This document shows, in pieces, positions 30,941-40,452 of a stretch of DNA of 64,000 nt. A program made the position numbers and the translations under genes. This stretch comes from Taibaiella soli (GTDB lineage: Bacteria; Bacteroidota; Bacteroidia; Chitinophagales; Chitinophagaceae). The notes below the pieces were generated by a model. It made no database searches. It was not told the DNA's origin and worked only from the letters and a program-made list of their open reading frames with translations. Location of the stretch: positions 1 to 64,000 of the forward strand of contig NZ_QKTW01000007.1 in NCBI RefSeq assembly GCF_003236175.1, given 5' to 3'. Positions within the stretch are counted from its first letter, which is position 1. Each line of letters starts with the position of its first letter.

Positions 30941-33373
30941 ATGCAAGACAAGAATTATACGAATCATATCGTAGCAGCGGAGCAGCAGGAAGAGGGCAGT
31001 TTGAACGTACACAAACTGATCGGCATAGTCATGAGCCATTGGGTATGGTTTGCTGTGAGTCTTTTTCTGACGCTCATTTTATCCTTCGTTTTACTACGCT
31101 ACAGCACACCTGCTTATAAAATAAACGCGACCGTTTTGATCAACGATGATCAGAAGGCCGGAAACATGGATGGTAAGCAATTACTGGAAGATCTTGGTTT
31201 CTTATCAGGTAAGGGTAATGTGGACAACGAAGTTGAAATCTTTAAAAGCCGCAGCCTGATGGAGTCTGTAGTAAGAGATATGCAGCTTAACGTTAATTAT
31301 TTTTCTTCCGGCCGTGTCAAAAAAACACCGCTGTATGAAGATGTTCCGTTTCATTTTGTGTTTATCCCGCTCTACGAAGATTCTGTAAGCAAGGATATGT
31401 ACACGTTTTCAGTCAAGATAAATGGGGACAACATAGCACTTAAATGCAGCGGCAAGAAATGTAATAATGTAGACTGGAAAGGTAAATTCGGACAGACCGT
31501 TAGTTTGCCAATCGGGAAATTGCAAGTGATTAAAAATCCGCTCGTAAAGGCAGACGAAGAGGAATATCGTGTGGATGTGCAGAGCACCGATGAAGCAGTG
31601 GAAGATTATAGAAAAGCACTGACGGCGAATGTTGTCAATAAGCAGGTAACGCTTATCAATCTGTCATTGCAATCAAACATTCCACATCAGGGTGAAGATG
31701 CTTTGAATAAACTGATCAATGTTTATCTGCAGGCAAATGTGGATGATAAAAATAAAATTGCAGACAGCACGATGCGTTTTATTGATGACCGTGTAGCATT
31801 AGTAGGAGAGGAGTTGACAGGAATCGAGAAGAAAATTGAAGCATTTAAAAAGGAAAATGAACTGACAGATATTGGTGAAGAGTCTAAAATCCTTTTGGGT
31901 AGTACGAGCGATTATATGAAGCAGCTCACGCAGAGCGAAGTGCAGCTCAGTATCGTAGAGTCACTGCAAAAATATCTGCATGAAAATGTAAACAACCGTC
32001 GCGTTGTGCCATCGTCACTGGTATTGCAGGATCCGACGTTTGTGGCATTGATTGATAAATACAATGGTGTCCAGCTGGAGCGCGAACGTATGTTGATGTC
32101 TACCACCGAAGAAAATCCGATGGTGCGCAATATGGATCAGCAGTCTGACAATCTGCGTGGAGATATCAATAATAGTCTGGCTTCGTTAAAGCGCGAATTG
32201 CAGACGGGCATTCGTGAATTGCAGGCCCGAACGGGAGGACTTGATGAAAAAATTAAACAAGTGCCAACGAAGGAAAGAGTGTTTCTTGAATATTCGCGTC
32301 AGCAGAATATAAAGCAGGAGTTATATCTCTTCTTACTGCAGAAGCGCGAAGAAACCGCAGTGCAGAAGTCTTCTACGCTGGCGAACGTACGAATTATAGA
32401 TCCTGCAAAAAGTGAAAATGATCCGTACAAACCTAAGAAGGCTGTTGTGTTCCTGACTGCAATCCTGCTCGGTTTGCTCATTCCAGGATCAGCTATTTAT
32501 ATCAAAAATCTGGTCAATACAAGAATTGAAACCAAGGACGATATCACCGATAAAACGAAGGTGGCTATTGTTGGAGAAATCGGACATAATACAGAAGAGG
32601 CAGCAATCGTTGTAGAGCGTGCAAGCCGCGACAAACTTTCAGAACAATTCCGTGTATTACGTACCAATGTTCAGTTCTTACTCAAGGCCGGCAATCATAA
32701 AACCATTGCGCTTACGTCAACGATGAGCGGTGAAGGTAAATCGTTTGTGGCAATCAATCTGGCAAGCGCTTTGGCACTGACTGGAAAGAAAGTGGTATTG
32801 GTGGACCTCGATCTGCGCAAACCAAAAATTGCGAAGAAACTCCGCCTGGAAAGAAGCCGCGGGTTTACGAATTATATTGTTGGTCAGGCGAAACTGGAAG
32901 ATATTTTGCAGGTTGCTGATTCAAATGAAAACCTCACCGTTGTTACCTCCGGCCCTGTACCACCAAATCCTGCAGAGTTGCTTATGATGCCGGCGGTAAA
33001 TACGTTCTTCGAAGAACTCCGCGAACATTTCGATTATATCGTGGTAGATACGGCACCGATTGGGCTGGTTACAGATGCGCAGTTGCTCGATCAGCAAGTG
33101 GATGCAACGCTTTATGTAGTTCGTCAGGGCTACACTTATAAACAACAGCTCAATTTCGTAAACGAGCTCTATACCGGTCGTAAAATGCCGCAGCTGAGTC
33201 TTGTTGTCAACGATGTGAAAGCTGGCAACGGATATTATGATTACAACTACGGTTACAGTTATGCCGGATACTACGGATACGACAGCTATTACGAAGGCGA
33301 TGATGATGTTGAAGACAAACAAGGTTTGATCGCGCGCCTGAAATTGATGGCCCAGAAGGGAGGACTTAACTAA
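30941..33373 (+). CDS. Wzc-type polysaccharide co-polymerase and tyrosine autokinase
   Basis: This 810-residue inner-membrane protein controls chain length and export. A Wzz domain has a first helix at about 33-55 (WVWFAVSLFLTLILSFVLL), a periplasmic coiled-coil region to about 490 and a second helix (VVFLTAILLGLLIPGSAIYI). The BY-kinase domain follows, with Walker A MSGEGKSFVAINLASALAL (about 596), Walker A' VVLVDLDLRKPK and Walker B YIVVDTAPIGLV. The tail has a dense tyrosine cluster (GYYDYNYGYSYAGYYGYDSY) for autophosphorylation. The cycling of phosphorylation would need a phosphatase, and none is encoded in this cluster. Confidence 0.93.
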   Translation: MQDKNYTNHIVAAEQQEEGSLNVHKLIGIVMSHWVWFAVSLFLTLILSFVLLRYSTPAYKINATVLINDDQKAGNMDGKQLLEDLGFLSGKGNVDNEVEIFKSRSLMESVVRDMQLNVNYFSSGRVKKTPLYEDVPFHFVFIPLYEDSVSKDMYTFSVKINGDNIALKCSGKKCNNVDWKGKFGQTVSLPIGKLQVIKNPLVKADEEEYRVDVQSTDEAVEDYRKALTANVVNKQVTLINLSLQSNIPHQGEDALNKLINVYLQANVDDKNKIADSTMRFIDDRVALVGEELTGIEKKIEAFKKENELTDIGEESKILLGSTSDYMKQLTQSEVQLSIVESLQKYLHENVNNRRVVPSSLVLQDPTFVALIDKYNGVQLERERMLMSTTEENPMVRNMDQQSDNLRGDINNSLASLKRELQTGIRELQARTGGLDEKIKQVPTKERVFLEYSRQQNIKQELYLFLLQKREETAVQKSSTLANVRIIDPAKSENDPYKPKKAVVFLTAILLGLLIPGSAIYIKNLVNTRIETKDDITDKTKVAIVGEIGHNTEEAAIVVERASRDKLSEQFRVLRTNVQFLLKAGNHKTIALTSTMSGEGKSFVAINLASALALTGKKVVLVDLDLRKPKIAKKLRLERSRGFTNYIVGQAKLEDILQVADSNENLTVVTSGPVPPNPAELLMMPAVNTFFEELREHFDYIVVDTAPIGLVTDAQLLDQQVDATLYVVRQGYTYKQQLNFVNELYTGRKMPQLSLVVNDVKAGNGYYDYNYGYSYAGYYGYDSYYEGDDDVEDKQGLIARLKLMAQKGGLN

Positions 33374-33405
33374 AGCCGGTAAACATACAATCATACCAGA
33401 CTACA

Positions 33406-34623
33406 ATGAAAAAGAAAATTCTGCATCTCATCCGTACCCAGTTTGTTGCCAAGATCCTGGGCATCCTGAGAGAGCTGTTTATCTTTTATTTTTTCGGTTC
33501 ATCCGCCAAATTTCTGGTGTACCTCAAGTACTCCTCTTTTGCGGAGCTGACCAATATATTTTTCAATCCACAGAGCCTGATAACAAATTTGCTGCCCAAG
33601 TTCAAGCGATTGCTGAGCGATAATCAGGAAAAGGTTCCGGTGCTGAAAAAGCAGGCATATAAGATCGCGGCCACTTCATTTATGGTCACCTTTCTTGTGC
33701 TCGACATCTGTTATTTCGCCATTCTCGGACGTAAATCCTGGGAGAGTATTGGTTACAGTATGTTCTTTGCGTTGCTGCTTTCCGGTTTGTTCTTCTTTAA
33801 TATCGGCTATATTATCAATCTGGCAAATGGTAATTACAAGCGCTTTAACAGGGGAGTGCTGGTATCAAACACAACATTGGTGATGTTTGTAGTACCGCTA
33901 AGCTATGCACTCGGTATTGTCGGTGTGCTGATGAATCGTCTGATCTCTGTGTTTAGTCATTCGCGCTATACCTGGAATGGTAAAACCATTAGCCCGAAGG
34001 AAATTGCAGCTGCGCCCAACGAAAATCTGATTCGTTTTTCCGACTTCGATTTTTCGGTATTTGTGATTGGTAATCTCACTTATTTCATCGTCATCTTTTT
34101 GAAAGTACTCTACAGTATTTACTATCATGATGATATTTATTTTTTCAATCTCGCCAGCATTTTTATTATTGCTGCAGACACGTTGGTGACTAAATCTATT
34201 TCAACTGTTTTCATCGAAGCCAATCCGACTAAGAAATCCATTTTCAGAGTTTTTGGACTAGTGATTATCATGTATGCCGGTGTTTATCTCGTAACCTCAC
34301 CACTGGTGTTTGGCCATATCAACGAAGTATTGCATCGTTATCATGTAAAGGATATTTCGCGCACCAGCTACCTGTTTCACGCTTATGTGCCGATGTTGTT
34401 ATCAACCTCATTGCTGCAGTTATACTATAACTATCTGCGCGGTGTTGATAATGATGGCAGCACGCTGAAACTTGGCCGGAAAATTGTATTGGTCATATTG
34501 GCTGTATTGCTTGTATTTCTGGCGCTCATTCCATTGTTCCACATCGCGAATCTCGAGACCTGGTTCAGTTGGATATTAACTGTGTTTTTGATTATTACGT
34601 TGGGTTATGTCATTAAAAAATAG
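33406..34623 (+). CDS. MurJ/Wzx-like lipid-linked oligosaccharide flippase
   Basis: This 405-residue integral membrane protein with about 11-12 hydrophobic helices has an MVF/MurJ-like N-terminus (TQFVAKILGILRELFIFYFF). In the cluster it is the only candidate for flipping undecaprenyl-linked repeat units to the periplasm, so a Wzx role is inferred. It is shorter than MurJ (about 510), and similarity is at the level of fold and position rather than motif. A cytoplasmic loop (NGKTISPKEIAAAPNE) interrupts the helices near residue 190. Its 3' end overlaps the polymerase gene by 17 nt. Confidence 0.7.
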   Translation: MKKKILHLIRTQFVAKILGILRELFIFYFFGSSAKFLVYLKYSSFAELTNIFFNPQSLITNLLPKFKRLLSDNQEKVPVLKKQAYKIAATSFMVTFLVLDICYFAILGRKSWESIGYSMFFALLLSGLFFFNIGYIINLANGNYKRFNRGVLVSNTTLVMFVVPLSYALGIVGVLMNRLISVFSHSRYTWNGKTISPKEIAAAPNENLIRFSDFDFSVFVIGNLTYFIVIFLKVLYSIYYHDDIYFFNLASIFIIAADTLVTKSISTVFIEANPTKKSIFRVFGLVIIMYAGVYLVTSPLVFGHINEVLHRYHVKDISRTSYLFHAYVPMLLSTSLLQLYYNYLRGVDNDGSTLKLGRKIVLVILAVLLVFLALIPLFHIANLETWFSWILTVFLIITLGYVIKK

Positions 34624-35860
34624 CTTAGCCTACATACCGCTCGCATTTATTTTTTCCATCGGAAAGCTGTATGATGACCGGCTTGACTTCTTCGGCCTGC
34701 CTATATCTGAGTTTTTCTTTGGGTTATATCTGCTGTCTTTGCTGATCTTCTGTGGAAAGAACGGGTTCCGTTCTTTCAAAGACAAGGAGAGCATCACTTA
34801 CTTTATATTGCTTAGTTCGGTAGCCATATTCGGTTTAATGGGTAATATCAAAAACGGCCTCAACGATACGTTCGACTATTCGATGGATAAAATGTCGGCG
34901 CTTTTGCTGATCATATTTCTGCCATCTTTTGTGTTGCGATCGTTTAAGTATGATAACATCGATAAATTTTTACGGGTGGTTTTCTTCGTTTCTGTTTTTT
35001 TGTTTCTGGGAGGAATCGTAGCCCTGCTCAGAGGTGGTGCTGGTGGCGGAGACGAAGAAAACAGCCGTTTGTCGGTAATGGGTGGTGGTCCCATAGTATT
35101 TGCACGCTGGGTTTCTTACTCGATCCTCTACACGCTGGTATTTCCGTTTTCCCAAAAGCGAAGACTAATCATTTTGTGTGTCGGTACAGTGCTGATCCTT
35201 TTATCAGGGAGTCGTGGTCCGTTGTTTACCCTGGTACCAGTGCTTTGTACTTACTATTTTATCCGGTACGGTTTCAAAAAATCAATAGTCATTCTCGGCG
35301 TGATCGGTATTGCAGCTTTGGTAGGATTAGAATCATTTTCAGAGAATGCGGCTATTTCTCGTATTATGGGTGGTTCGGATGCTGCGAGCCTTACCAGTGG
35401 ATCATCTTCGGAAAGCCGCCAGATGAAATACGTAGAATCACAAAAGATTTTTTCGGAGAATATACTGGGCATTGGATTTGGGAACTATGCAAGATATGCT
35501 CCGAGTGCAGATCATGGAGCTGACTATCCGCACAATTTTATTGTAGAGATGTTTGTAGAGGAGGGTTTGGTAACAGGTGTACTTTGTATTGTGTTCATCC
35601 TTGTTTTATTCGGCAGAATTCTAAGGACAAGAAAAATGGTACGCGATCCTATCTATCTGTTTTTAATGTTGATCACCATGTACACTTTTATGAATTCACT
35701 GGTAAGTGGTGATCTGGGTGATCTGCGCTTCTTCCTGCTTTATTCGTTGTTGCTTTTTACCGTTGGTCAATTGCTCAAACGCGCTGGCAGAAATACATCG
35801 CCTGTTCAGCATCAAAACGTCGATATCTATTCAATCACCGAGTTATCACAAACAATATAA
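34607..35860 (+). CDS. Wzy-like O-antigen/exopolysaccharide polymerase
   Basis: This 417-residue membrane protein of about 11 helices has the O-antigen ligase/polymerase pattern. The visible signature is a large periplasmic loop with RQMKYVESQKIFSENILGIG and FGNYARYAPSADHGADYPHN followed by a helix, where the conserved H-N of the Wzy_C region appears. It overlaps the flippase gene, indicating tight translational coupling. It is expected to polymerise flipped repeat units in the periplasm. Polymerases are poorly conserved, so the exact linkage cannot be guessed. Confidence 0.8.
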   Translation: MSLKNSLAYIPLAFIFSIGKLYDDRLDFFGLPISEFFFGLYLLSLLIFCGKNGFRSFKDKESITYFILLSSVAIFGLMGNIKNGLNDTFDYSMDKMSALLLIIFLPSFVLRSFKYDNIDKFLRVVFFVSVFLFLGGIVALLRGGAGGGDEENSRLSVMGGGPIVFARWVSYSILYTLVFPFSQKRRLIILCVGTVLILLSGSRGPLFTLVPVLCTYYFIRYGFKKSIVILGVIGIAALVGLESFSENAAISRIMGGSDAASLTSGSSSESRQMKYVESQKIFSENILGIGFGNYARYAPSADHGADYPHNFIVEMFVEEGLVTGVLCIVFILVLFGRILRTRKMVRDPIYLFLMLITMYTFMNSLVSGDLGDLRFFLLYSLLLFTVGQLLKRAGRNTSPVQHQNVDIYSITELSQTI

Positions 35861-35862
35861 CT

Positions 35863-37086
35863 ATGCATATCATTTACATACACCAGTACTTTACGTTGCC
35901 GAGCAATGCCGGCGGTACCCGTTCGTATGATCTTGCGACACGGTTTGTAGAAGCAGGGCACAAAGTGACCATGATCACGAGCAGCGCCTATCTGAAAAAT
36001 TTTGCACCGTACACACAAAAATGGACCGTAAAGGAATGCAACGGAATAAACGTACACATTCTCGATCTTCATTATGATCAGAAACAAAATTTTAAACAAC
36101 GCGTCAAAGCCTTTATGGGCTTCATGTACGAGGCTTCAAAGTACGTCGCGAAGCTGGACGCTGATGTAGTGCTCGCTACCTCAACGCCGCTGACCATTGC
36201 GGTGCCTGCTTTGTACAAAGCGATGCGCCACAAGAAGCCATTTATTTTTGAGGTAAGAGATGTTTGGCCCGAAGCACCTGTTGCCATCGGAGCCTTAAAA
36301 AATAAAGCAGTTATTTCTTTACTCGAGAAATTTGAACAGCATACTTACCGGAAATCTAAACATGTTGTCGCGTTGTCTGATGATATGAAAACTTCCATTC
36401 TTCGAAATACCGATACACCGACAGATAAAGTAACCGTTATTCCGAATATATCGGAGTTGCGCCGGTTTGAAAACTTTGAGCCGGGTAAAGAATTTATCAA
36501 GTCCCTGATAGGCTTTCAACCGAAGAAATCATTGTTGTATGCTGGTACGCTCGGCAGTGCTAATGGTTTGAAATTTATGATTGACATCGCCATTCGTGCA
36601 CAATCAATCGATGAGGATATTATGTTCCTCTTGCTGGGCGATGGTAACGAGAAGGCGGGTCTGAAACAGTATGCAGCAGAGAAAGGCGTGTTGGGAAAAA
36701 ATCTTTTCTTCCTGGACCCGATACCTAAAGCGATGTTGCCGCAATTGTATTCGGAAGTGACGGTGGCCTCTTCGTTCTATGTACCGATAAAAGAACTTTG
36801 GGCAAATTCTGCAAATAAGTTTTTTGATTGTCTTGCTGCGGGACGCCCGGTATTGGTCAATTATGAAGGATGGCAGGCAAATGTAATCCGTGAACGGAAC
36901 ATGGGCTTTGTATTTGACTACAGAGAAGAAAATATTGGCAAAGAAGCTATGCGATTTGGGAAATATATCAATGACACGACTTTGCTGGAATTGCACGGTA
37001 AAAATGCGCGACAAGTAGCCGCAGAAAAATATTCGCTTGATGTAGCTGCGCAACAATATTTGAAAATACTGGAGCATGTTGTATAA
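35863..37086 (+). CDS. Family 4 glycosyltransferase (WbuB-like)
   Basis: This 407-residue GT-B enzyme adds a sugar to the growing lipid-linked unit at the cytoplasmic face. The N-terminal domain begins MHIIYIHQYFTLPSNAGGTR, typical of the WbuB branch that transfers deoxy-amino sugars. The C-terminal GT4 domain has LLYAGTLGSANGLKFMIDIA, FLLLGDGNEKAGLKQYA and the donor-site segment KELWANSANKFFDCLAAGRP. It starts 2 nt after the polymerase stop and overlaps the sugar transferase by 11 nt. It is the only conventional glycosyltransferase of the cluster, so either the repeat unit is a disaccharide or further transferases are encoded elsewhere. Confidence 0.9.
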   Translation: MHIIYIHQYFTLPSNAGGTRSYDLATRFVEAGHKVTMITSSAYLKNFAPYTQKWTVKECNGINVHILDLHYDQKQNFKQRVKAFMGFMYEASKYVAKLDADVVLATSTPLTIAVPALYKAMRHKKPFIFEVRDVWPEAPVAIGALKNKAVISLLEKFEQHTYRKSKHVVALSDDMKTSILRNTDTPTDKVTVIPNISELRRFENFEPGKEFIKSLIGFQPKKSLLYAGTLGSANGLKFMIDIAIRAQSIDEDIMFLLLGDGNEKAGLKQYAAEKGVLGKNLFFLDPIPKAMLPQLYSEVTVASSFYVPIKELWANSANKFFDCLAAGRPVLVNYEGWQANVIRERNMGFVFDYREENIGKEAMRFGKYINDTTLLELHGKNARQVAAEKYSLDVAAQQYLKILEHVV

Positions 37087-37720
37087 AAATCTCTTCAAAC
37101 GACTGTTGGATTTTTTTGTAGCCATCGTAGCATTCCTGCTGTTATCGCCGGTATTCCTTGTGCTGACGATACTGCTGTTTTTTGTAAACGATGGGAAACC
37201 ATTTTTTACACAACGGAGACCGGGAAAAGGGGAGACCATCTTTAAGGTGATTAAGTTTAAAACGATGACAGACCGCAAAGATGCACAAGGGGTTCTGTTG
37301 CCGGACGTAGAGCGGTTGACCAGAATCGGCAGTCTAGTACGTAAAACTTCTTTAGATGAAATCCCTCAATTGATCAATGTGCTGAAAGGTGACATGAGTC
37401 TGATAGGGCCTCGTCCGTTATTACCGGAGTATCTGCCTTTATACAGCGTAGAACAAAAACGCAGGCATAAAGTAAGGCCGGGTATTACGGGCCTTGCGCA
37501 AGTGAAGGGAAGAAACACAATGAAGTTTAGCGAACGGTTTATAAATGATGTGTATTACGTAGACAATATCTCATTGCAGCTAGATATGAAAATCATTTTG
37601 ATGACAATTAAATCTGTCCTTTTTAAGTCAAGCACAATCGTAAACGGACAAACGGTAGACGATGTTGATGATATCGGAATCAGTAAAAATTTAAGCGCCA
37701 ATCATTTTAAAAAGAAATAG
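37076..37720 (+). CDS. Initiating sugar-phosphate transferase (PglC-like, small form)
   Basis: A 214-residue monotopic phosphoglycosyl transferase that places the first sugar phosphate on undecaprenyl phosphate. It has a single N-terminal membrane segment (DFFVAIVAFLLLSPVFLVLT), the basic donor motif RPGKGETIFKVIKFKTM, the catalytic Asp-Glu pair in TSLDEIPQLINVLKGDMSLI, GPRPLLPEYLPLY and VRPGITGLAQVKGRN. Length matches PglC (about 200) rather than the 460-residue WcaJ type. The preferred donor in this small group is a UDP-diacetamido-trideoxy sugar, which agrees with the dehydratase and aminotransferase genes. Confidence 0.92.
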   Translation: MLYKNLFKRLLDFFVAIVAFLLLSPVFLVLTILLFFVNDGKPFFTQRRPGKGETIFKVIKFKTMTDRKDAQGVLLPDVERLTRIGSLVRKTSLDEIPQLINVLKGDMSLIGPRPLLPEYLPLYSVEQKRRHKVRPGITGLAQVKGRNTMKFSERFINDVYYVDNISLQLDMKIILMTIKSVLFKSSTIVNGQTVDDVDDIGISKNLSANHFKKK

Positions 37721-37722
37721 AC

Positions 37723-38286
37723 ATGAATATCAAAGGGAAAAAAGTTGTGTTAAGAGCGATTGAGAAAGAAGATCTGGAGTTACTGAACAAATGGTCAAAC
37801 GATCCTGAGATCAACTATATGCTGGCAGGATGGCATTTTCCTTCTGGCATGCAGGACCAGGATAAGTGGTTTCAGTCGCTATCTCTTAGCAGCAACAATC
37901 AGCGTTTTGCAATTCATACTCCCGACCTGGGTTTGATTGGTATGGCAAATCTCGTAGATGTAAACTGGAAAGACCGGAATGCATTTCATGGGATGTTGTT
38001 AGGCGACAAGGACATGAGAGGAAAAGGATATGGCGTTGATACCATCATGGCAGTGAGCAGATTTGCTTTTGAAGAAATGGGTTTGATGAGAATGAACGGA
38101 TCGATGATTTCGTATAACGAAGCTTCAATTGGTGTATATACAAAAAAATGCGGCTGGCAGGTAGAAGGTGTGAAGAAGAATCATTACTTCAGAAGAAACC
38201 AATGGTGGGATCAGGTAGTGGTAGGGATTACCAGAGATGATTATTTCAATCTGCTGAAGGAAAATAACTACTGGGAAAATGATTAA
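37723..38286 (+). CDS. GNAT-family N-acetyltransferase (sugar N-acylation)
   Basis: A 187-residue GCN5-type acyltransferase. It shows VVLRAIEKEDLELLNKWSND at the start, the acetyl-CoA loop DKDMRGKGYGVDTIMAVSRF (R-G-K-G-Y-G) and the closing YTKKCGWQVEGVKKNHYFR strand-helix. The best role is acetylation of the amino group made by the aminotransferase, as PseH does in pseudaminic acid synthesis. The canonical PglD left-handed beta-helix enzyme is absent, so this GNAT would replace it. It lies 2 nt after the sugar transferase and overlaps the next gene by 8 nt. Confidence 0.85.
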   Translation: MNIKGKKVVLRAIEKEDLELLNKWSNDPEINYMLAGWHFPSGMQDQDKWFQSLSLSSNNQRFAIHTPDLGLIGMANLVDVNWKDRNAFHGMLLGDKDMRGKGYGVDTIMAVSRFAFEEMGLMRMNGSMISYNEASIGVYTKKCGWQVEGVKKNHYFRRNQWWDQVVVGITRDDYFNLLKENNYWEND

Positions 38287-39376
38287 AGAGTACGGTTCGG
38301 ACTTCCACTATTTAGCTGAGTGCCCGGAAATCAAAGGCAAAAAGTTTCTCGAAGACTATCTGGGCAAGGATTATCAGCTTCATTTCTCAGGAAGGACAGC
38401 GTTGTATAGCCTTATCAAAAACGGGATCGAAAATCTAGGATGGAAACGCATCTGTTTTCCCGAATATTTCTGTCATGGTGTGATTGATTACATCAGACGT
38501 TTGGATATTGATGTGTTATACTACAACGACGGGCCGTATGTTGCTGAATTCGATTCTAGCCAGTTTGCCGCGTTCGATACTGCAGATACCGCTATTTTCA
38601 TCGTTAATTATTTCGGGTGTCAAAAAACCAAAGTATTGAATGTTGAGAAAGCAGTGGTGATAGAAGATCATACACACAATCCTGTTTCAGCATGGGCATT
38701 ACGAAGCAGCGCAGATTTTTGTATCGCTTCACTAAGAAAGACGATGCCGATTCCTGCCGGCGGTTTGTTGTGGTCTCCAAAAAGAAAGCAGTTGCCCGTC
38801 AACGTGGGCGATGAACGTTCATTTGTCAATTCCTGTTTTTTCATGAATCTGTCAGCAATGGTATTGAAGGCGGAATATTTAAATGGCGGGAATGTGGCTA
38901 AACAAGATTTTAGAGATTTATTTATCGAATCCGAATCGATGTATTCCGACATCAGGATCCAGGGACCATTGCCTGAATTTGGTTTTCGGATGATCAATTA
39001 CGTTCCTGTAAATAGTTTGATCGAAACTAAAACCAGGAATTTGAAATTGCTTCAGGAACTGATCGATGTAGATTTTGAAACCGTGCAGGGATATCAAATT
39101 GATGAGGTGCCATTGGGCTTGATTATTCTAAACGAATCAAAGGAAATCAGAGATCGGTTGAGGGCCTATCTCGCAGCACGGAATATTTATACGGCAGTCT
39201 TGTGGCCCAATCAACCAACCGCACAGGGGCGGGACTTTTCTGATAGCATGTTGCTGTTGCATGTTGATATACGCTATGATGCAAATGATATAGCGTATAT
39301 GGCAAAGACATTACAGCACTGGGCTCAATCGGATCTTTTTAAATCAGAAATACAAAATGCCACTATCAGTCTTTAG
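38279..39376 (+). CDS. Divergent DegT-like PLP-fold enzyme
   Basis: This 365-residue protein has the pattern of fold-type I PLP enzymes but low similarity to standard DegT proteins. LHFSGRTALYSLI matches the phosphate-binding start. VVIEDHTHNP carries the PLP-ring Asp in the place of the usual EDAAHS. ASLRKTMPIPAGGLL carries a Lys at the Schiff-base position, followed by GG. Since the active Lys and Asp seem kept, it may be a functional aminotransferase or a dehydratase-type relative. It sits between a GNAT and a FemAB-like gene, a trio that suggests making and acylating an unusual amino sugar. The substrate cannot be told. Confidence 0.65.
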   Translation: MIKEYGSDFHYLAECPEIKGKKFLEDYLGKDYQLHFSGRTALYSLIKNGIENLGWKRICFPEYFCHGVIDYIRRLDIDVLYYNDGPYVAEFDSSQFAAFDTADTAIFIVNYFGCQKTKVLNVEKAVVIEDHTHNPVSAWALRSSADFCIASLRKTMPIPAGGLLWSPKRKQLPVNVGDERSFVNSCFFMNLSAMVLKAEYLNGGNVAKQDFRDLFIESESMYSDIRIQGPLPEFGFRMINYVPVNSLIETKTRNLKLLQELIDVDFETVQGYQIDEVPLGLIILNESKEIRDRLRAYLAARNIYTAVLWPNQPTAQGRDFSDSMLLLHVDIRYDANDIAYMAKTLQHWAQSDLFKSEIQNATISL

Positions 39377-39417
39377 GGACATCATGATATTATACATCCT
39401 GAAAAACGAATTTAATT

Positions 39418-40449
39418 ATGAGTAGTTACACGATTCAATTAACGGATAAAGCAAAATGGAAGGAGCTTGTTGATCGTTCTATCAGCTATGATTTCCATCA
39501 CTGCCATTCTTATCATGAATTAGAACATTCGGGAACACCTTTTTTGTTTGTCGTTGCCAATGAAGCGGATGATTTTATCGCATTCCCATTGGTAAAGCGA
39601 CCGATTCCCGGAACGCAATATTATGACTGCACATCGGTGTATGGATATGCTGGACCTATTAGTAGTAAGCCACCAGAGTCATTGCCGCCACAGCTTTTGA
39701 TCGACTTTCAGGAAGAGCTGAAAGTGTTTGTGAGTAAAGAAAAGATTGTTGCAGCGTTTACGCGCATGCATCCTATTATTGAGCAGGATAGTTTCCTGGA
39801 TCCGTTAGGAAAAGTGATCCAGCTGAACAAGACTGTTGCAATCGATCTTTCATTGCCGGTAGATTTGCAGCGGCAGCAATATCGTAAAGCATTTAAGTAT
39901 AGACTGAACGTGTTGCGTCGCAGTGGATACACAGTTAAAAAAGCAGATACCGCTTCTGAAATAAAAGCCTTTGTGGACATTTATACACAGACAATGGATC
40001 GTGTAAATGCGCAAGAGTCTTATTATTTCGATGAAGATTATTTCCGGAATTTTCTGAACTCTGAAGACTTCACATCGTTTTTGCTGTTAGCATATAAAGA
40101 TGGTGAAGTTGCCGCCGGTGCTATTTTTACGGCCACGCGCAATATTATGCAATATCATCTCGCCGGCACGAGTGAGACCTATATTCTGGATGCCCCGATG
40201 AAGCTCGTGATTGACGAGGCCCGTCTGATAGGATCTGAGATGGGTCTGCAATATCTGCATCTGGGTGGTGGTGTTGGCGGTAGCGATGACGATTCTTTAT
40301 TCCTTTTCAAAGCAGGTTTTTCCGATTTGAATTTTACATACAGAGTCTGGCAGCTTGTTGCCAATCAACCAGTGTATGAAGAGCTGGTTGCCCAAAAGCA
40401 AAAAGAGAAAACACTCAATCCTAATTATTTTCCACTCTACAGAGGTTAA
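39418..40449 (+). CDS. FemAB-like acyltransferase (GNAT fold)
   Basis: A 343-residue protein of the FemAB/peptidoglycan-bridge or BioF2-like group. The tandem GNAT architecture is visible: YHELEHSGTPFLFVVAN and VYGYAGPIS in the first half, RQQYRKAFKYRLNVLRRSGY in the middle, and AGAIFTATRNIMQYHLAGTS and YLHLGGGVGGSDDDSLFLFK in the second half. Classical FemX enzymes use aminoacyl-tRNA to modify a peptide stem. In polysaccharide clusters such proteins may attach amino acids to amino sugars, so a decoration role is inferred here. It starts 41 nt after the PLP-fold gene and 3 nt before the aminotransferase gene. Confidence 0.75.
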   Translation: MSSYTIQLTDKAKWKELVDRSISYDFHHCHSYHELEHSGTPFLFVVANEADDFIAFPLVKRPIPGTQYYDCTSVYGYAGPISSKPPESLPPQLLIDFQEELKVFVSKEKIVAAFTRMHPIIEQDSFLDPLGKVIQLNKTVAIDLSLPVDLQRQQYRKAFKYRLNVLRRSGYTVKKADTASEIKAFVDIYTQTMDRVNAQESYYFDEDYFRNFLNSEDFTSFLLLAYKDGEVAAGAIFTATRNIMQYHLAGTSETYILDAPMKLVIDEARLIGSEMGLQYLHLGGGVGGSDDDSLFLFKAGFSDLNFTYRVWQLVANQPVYEELVAQKQKEKTLNPNYFPLYRG

Positions 40450-40452
40450 CAC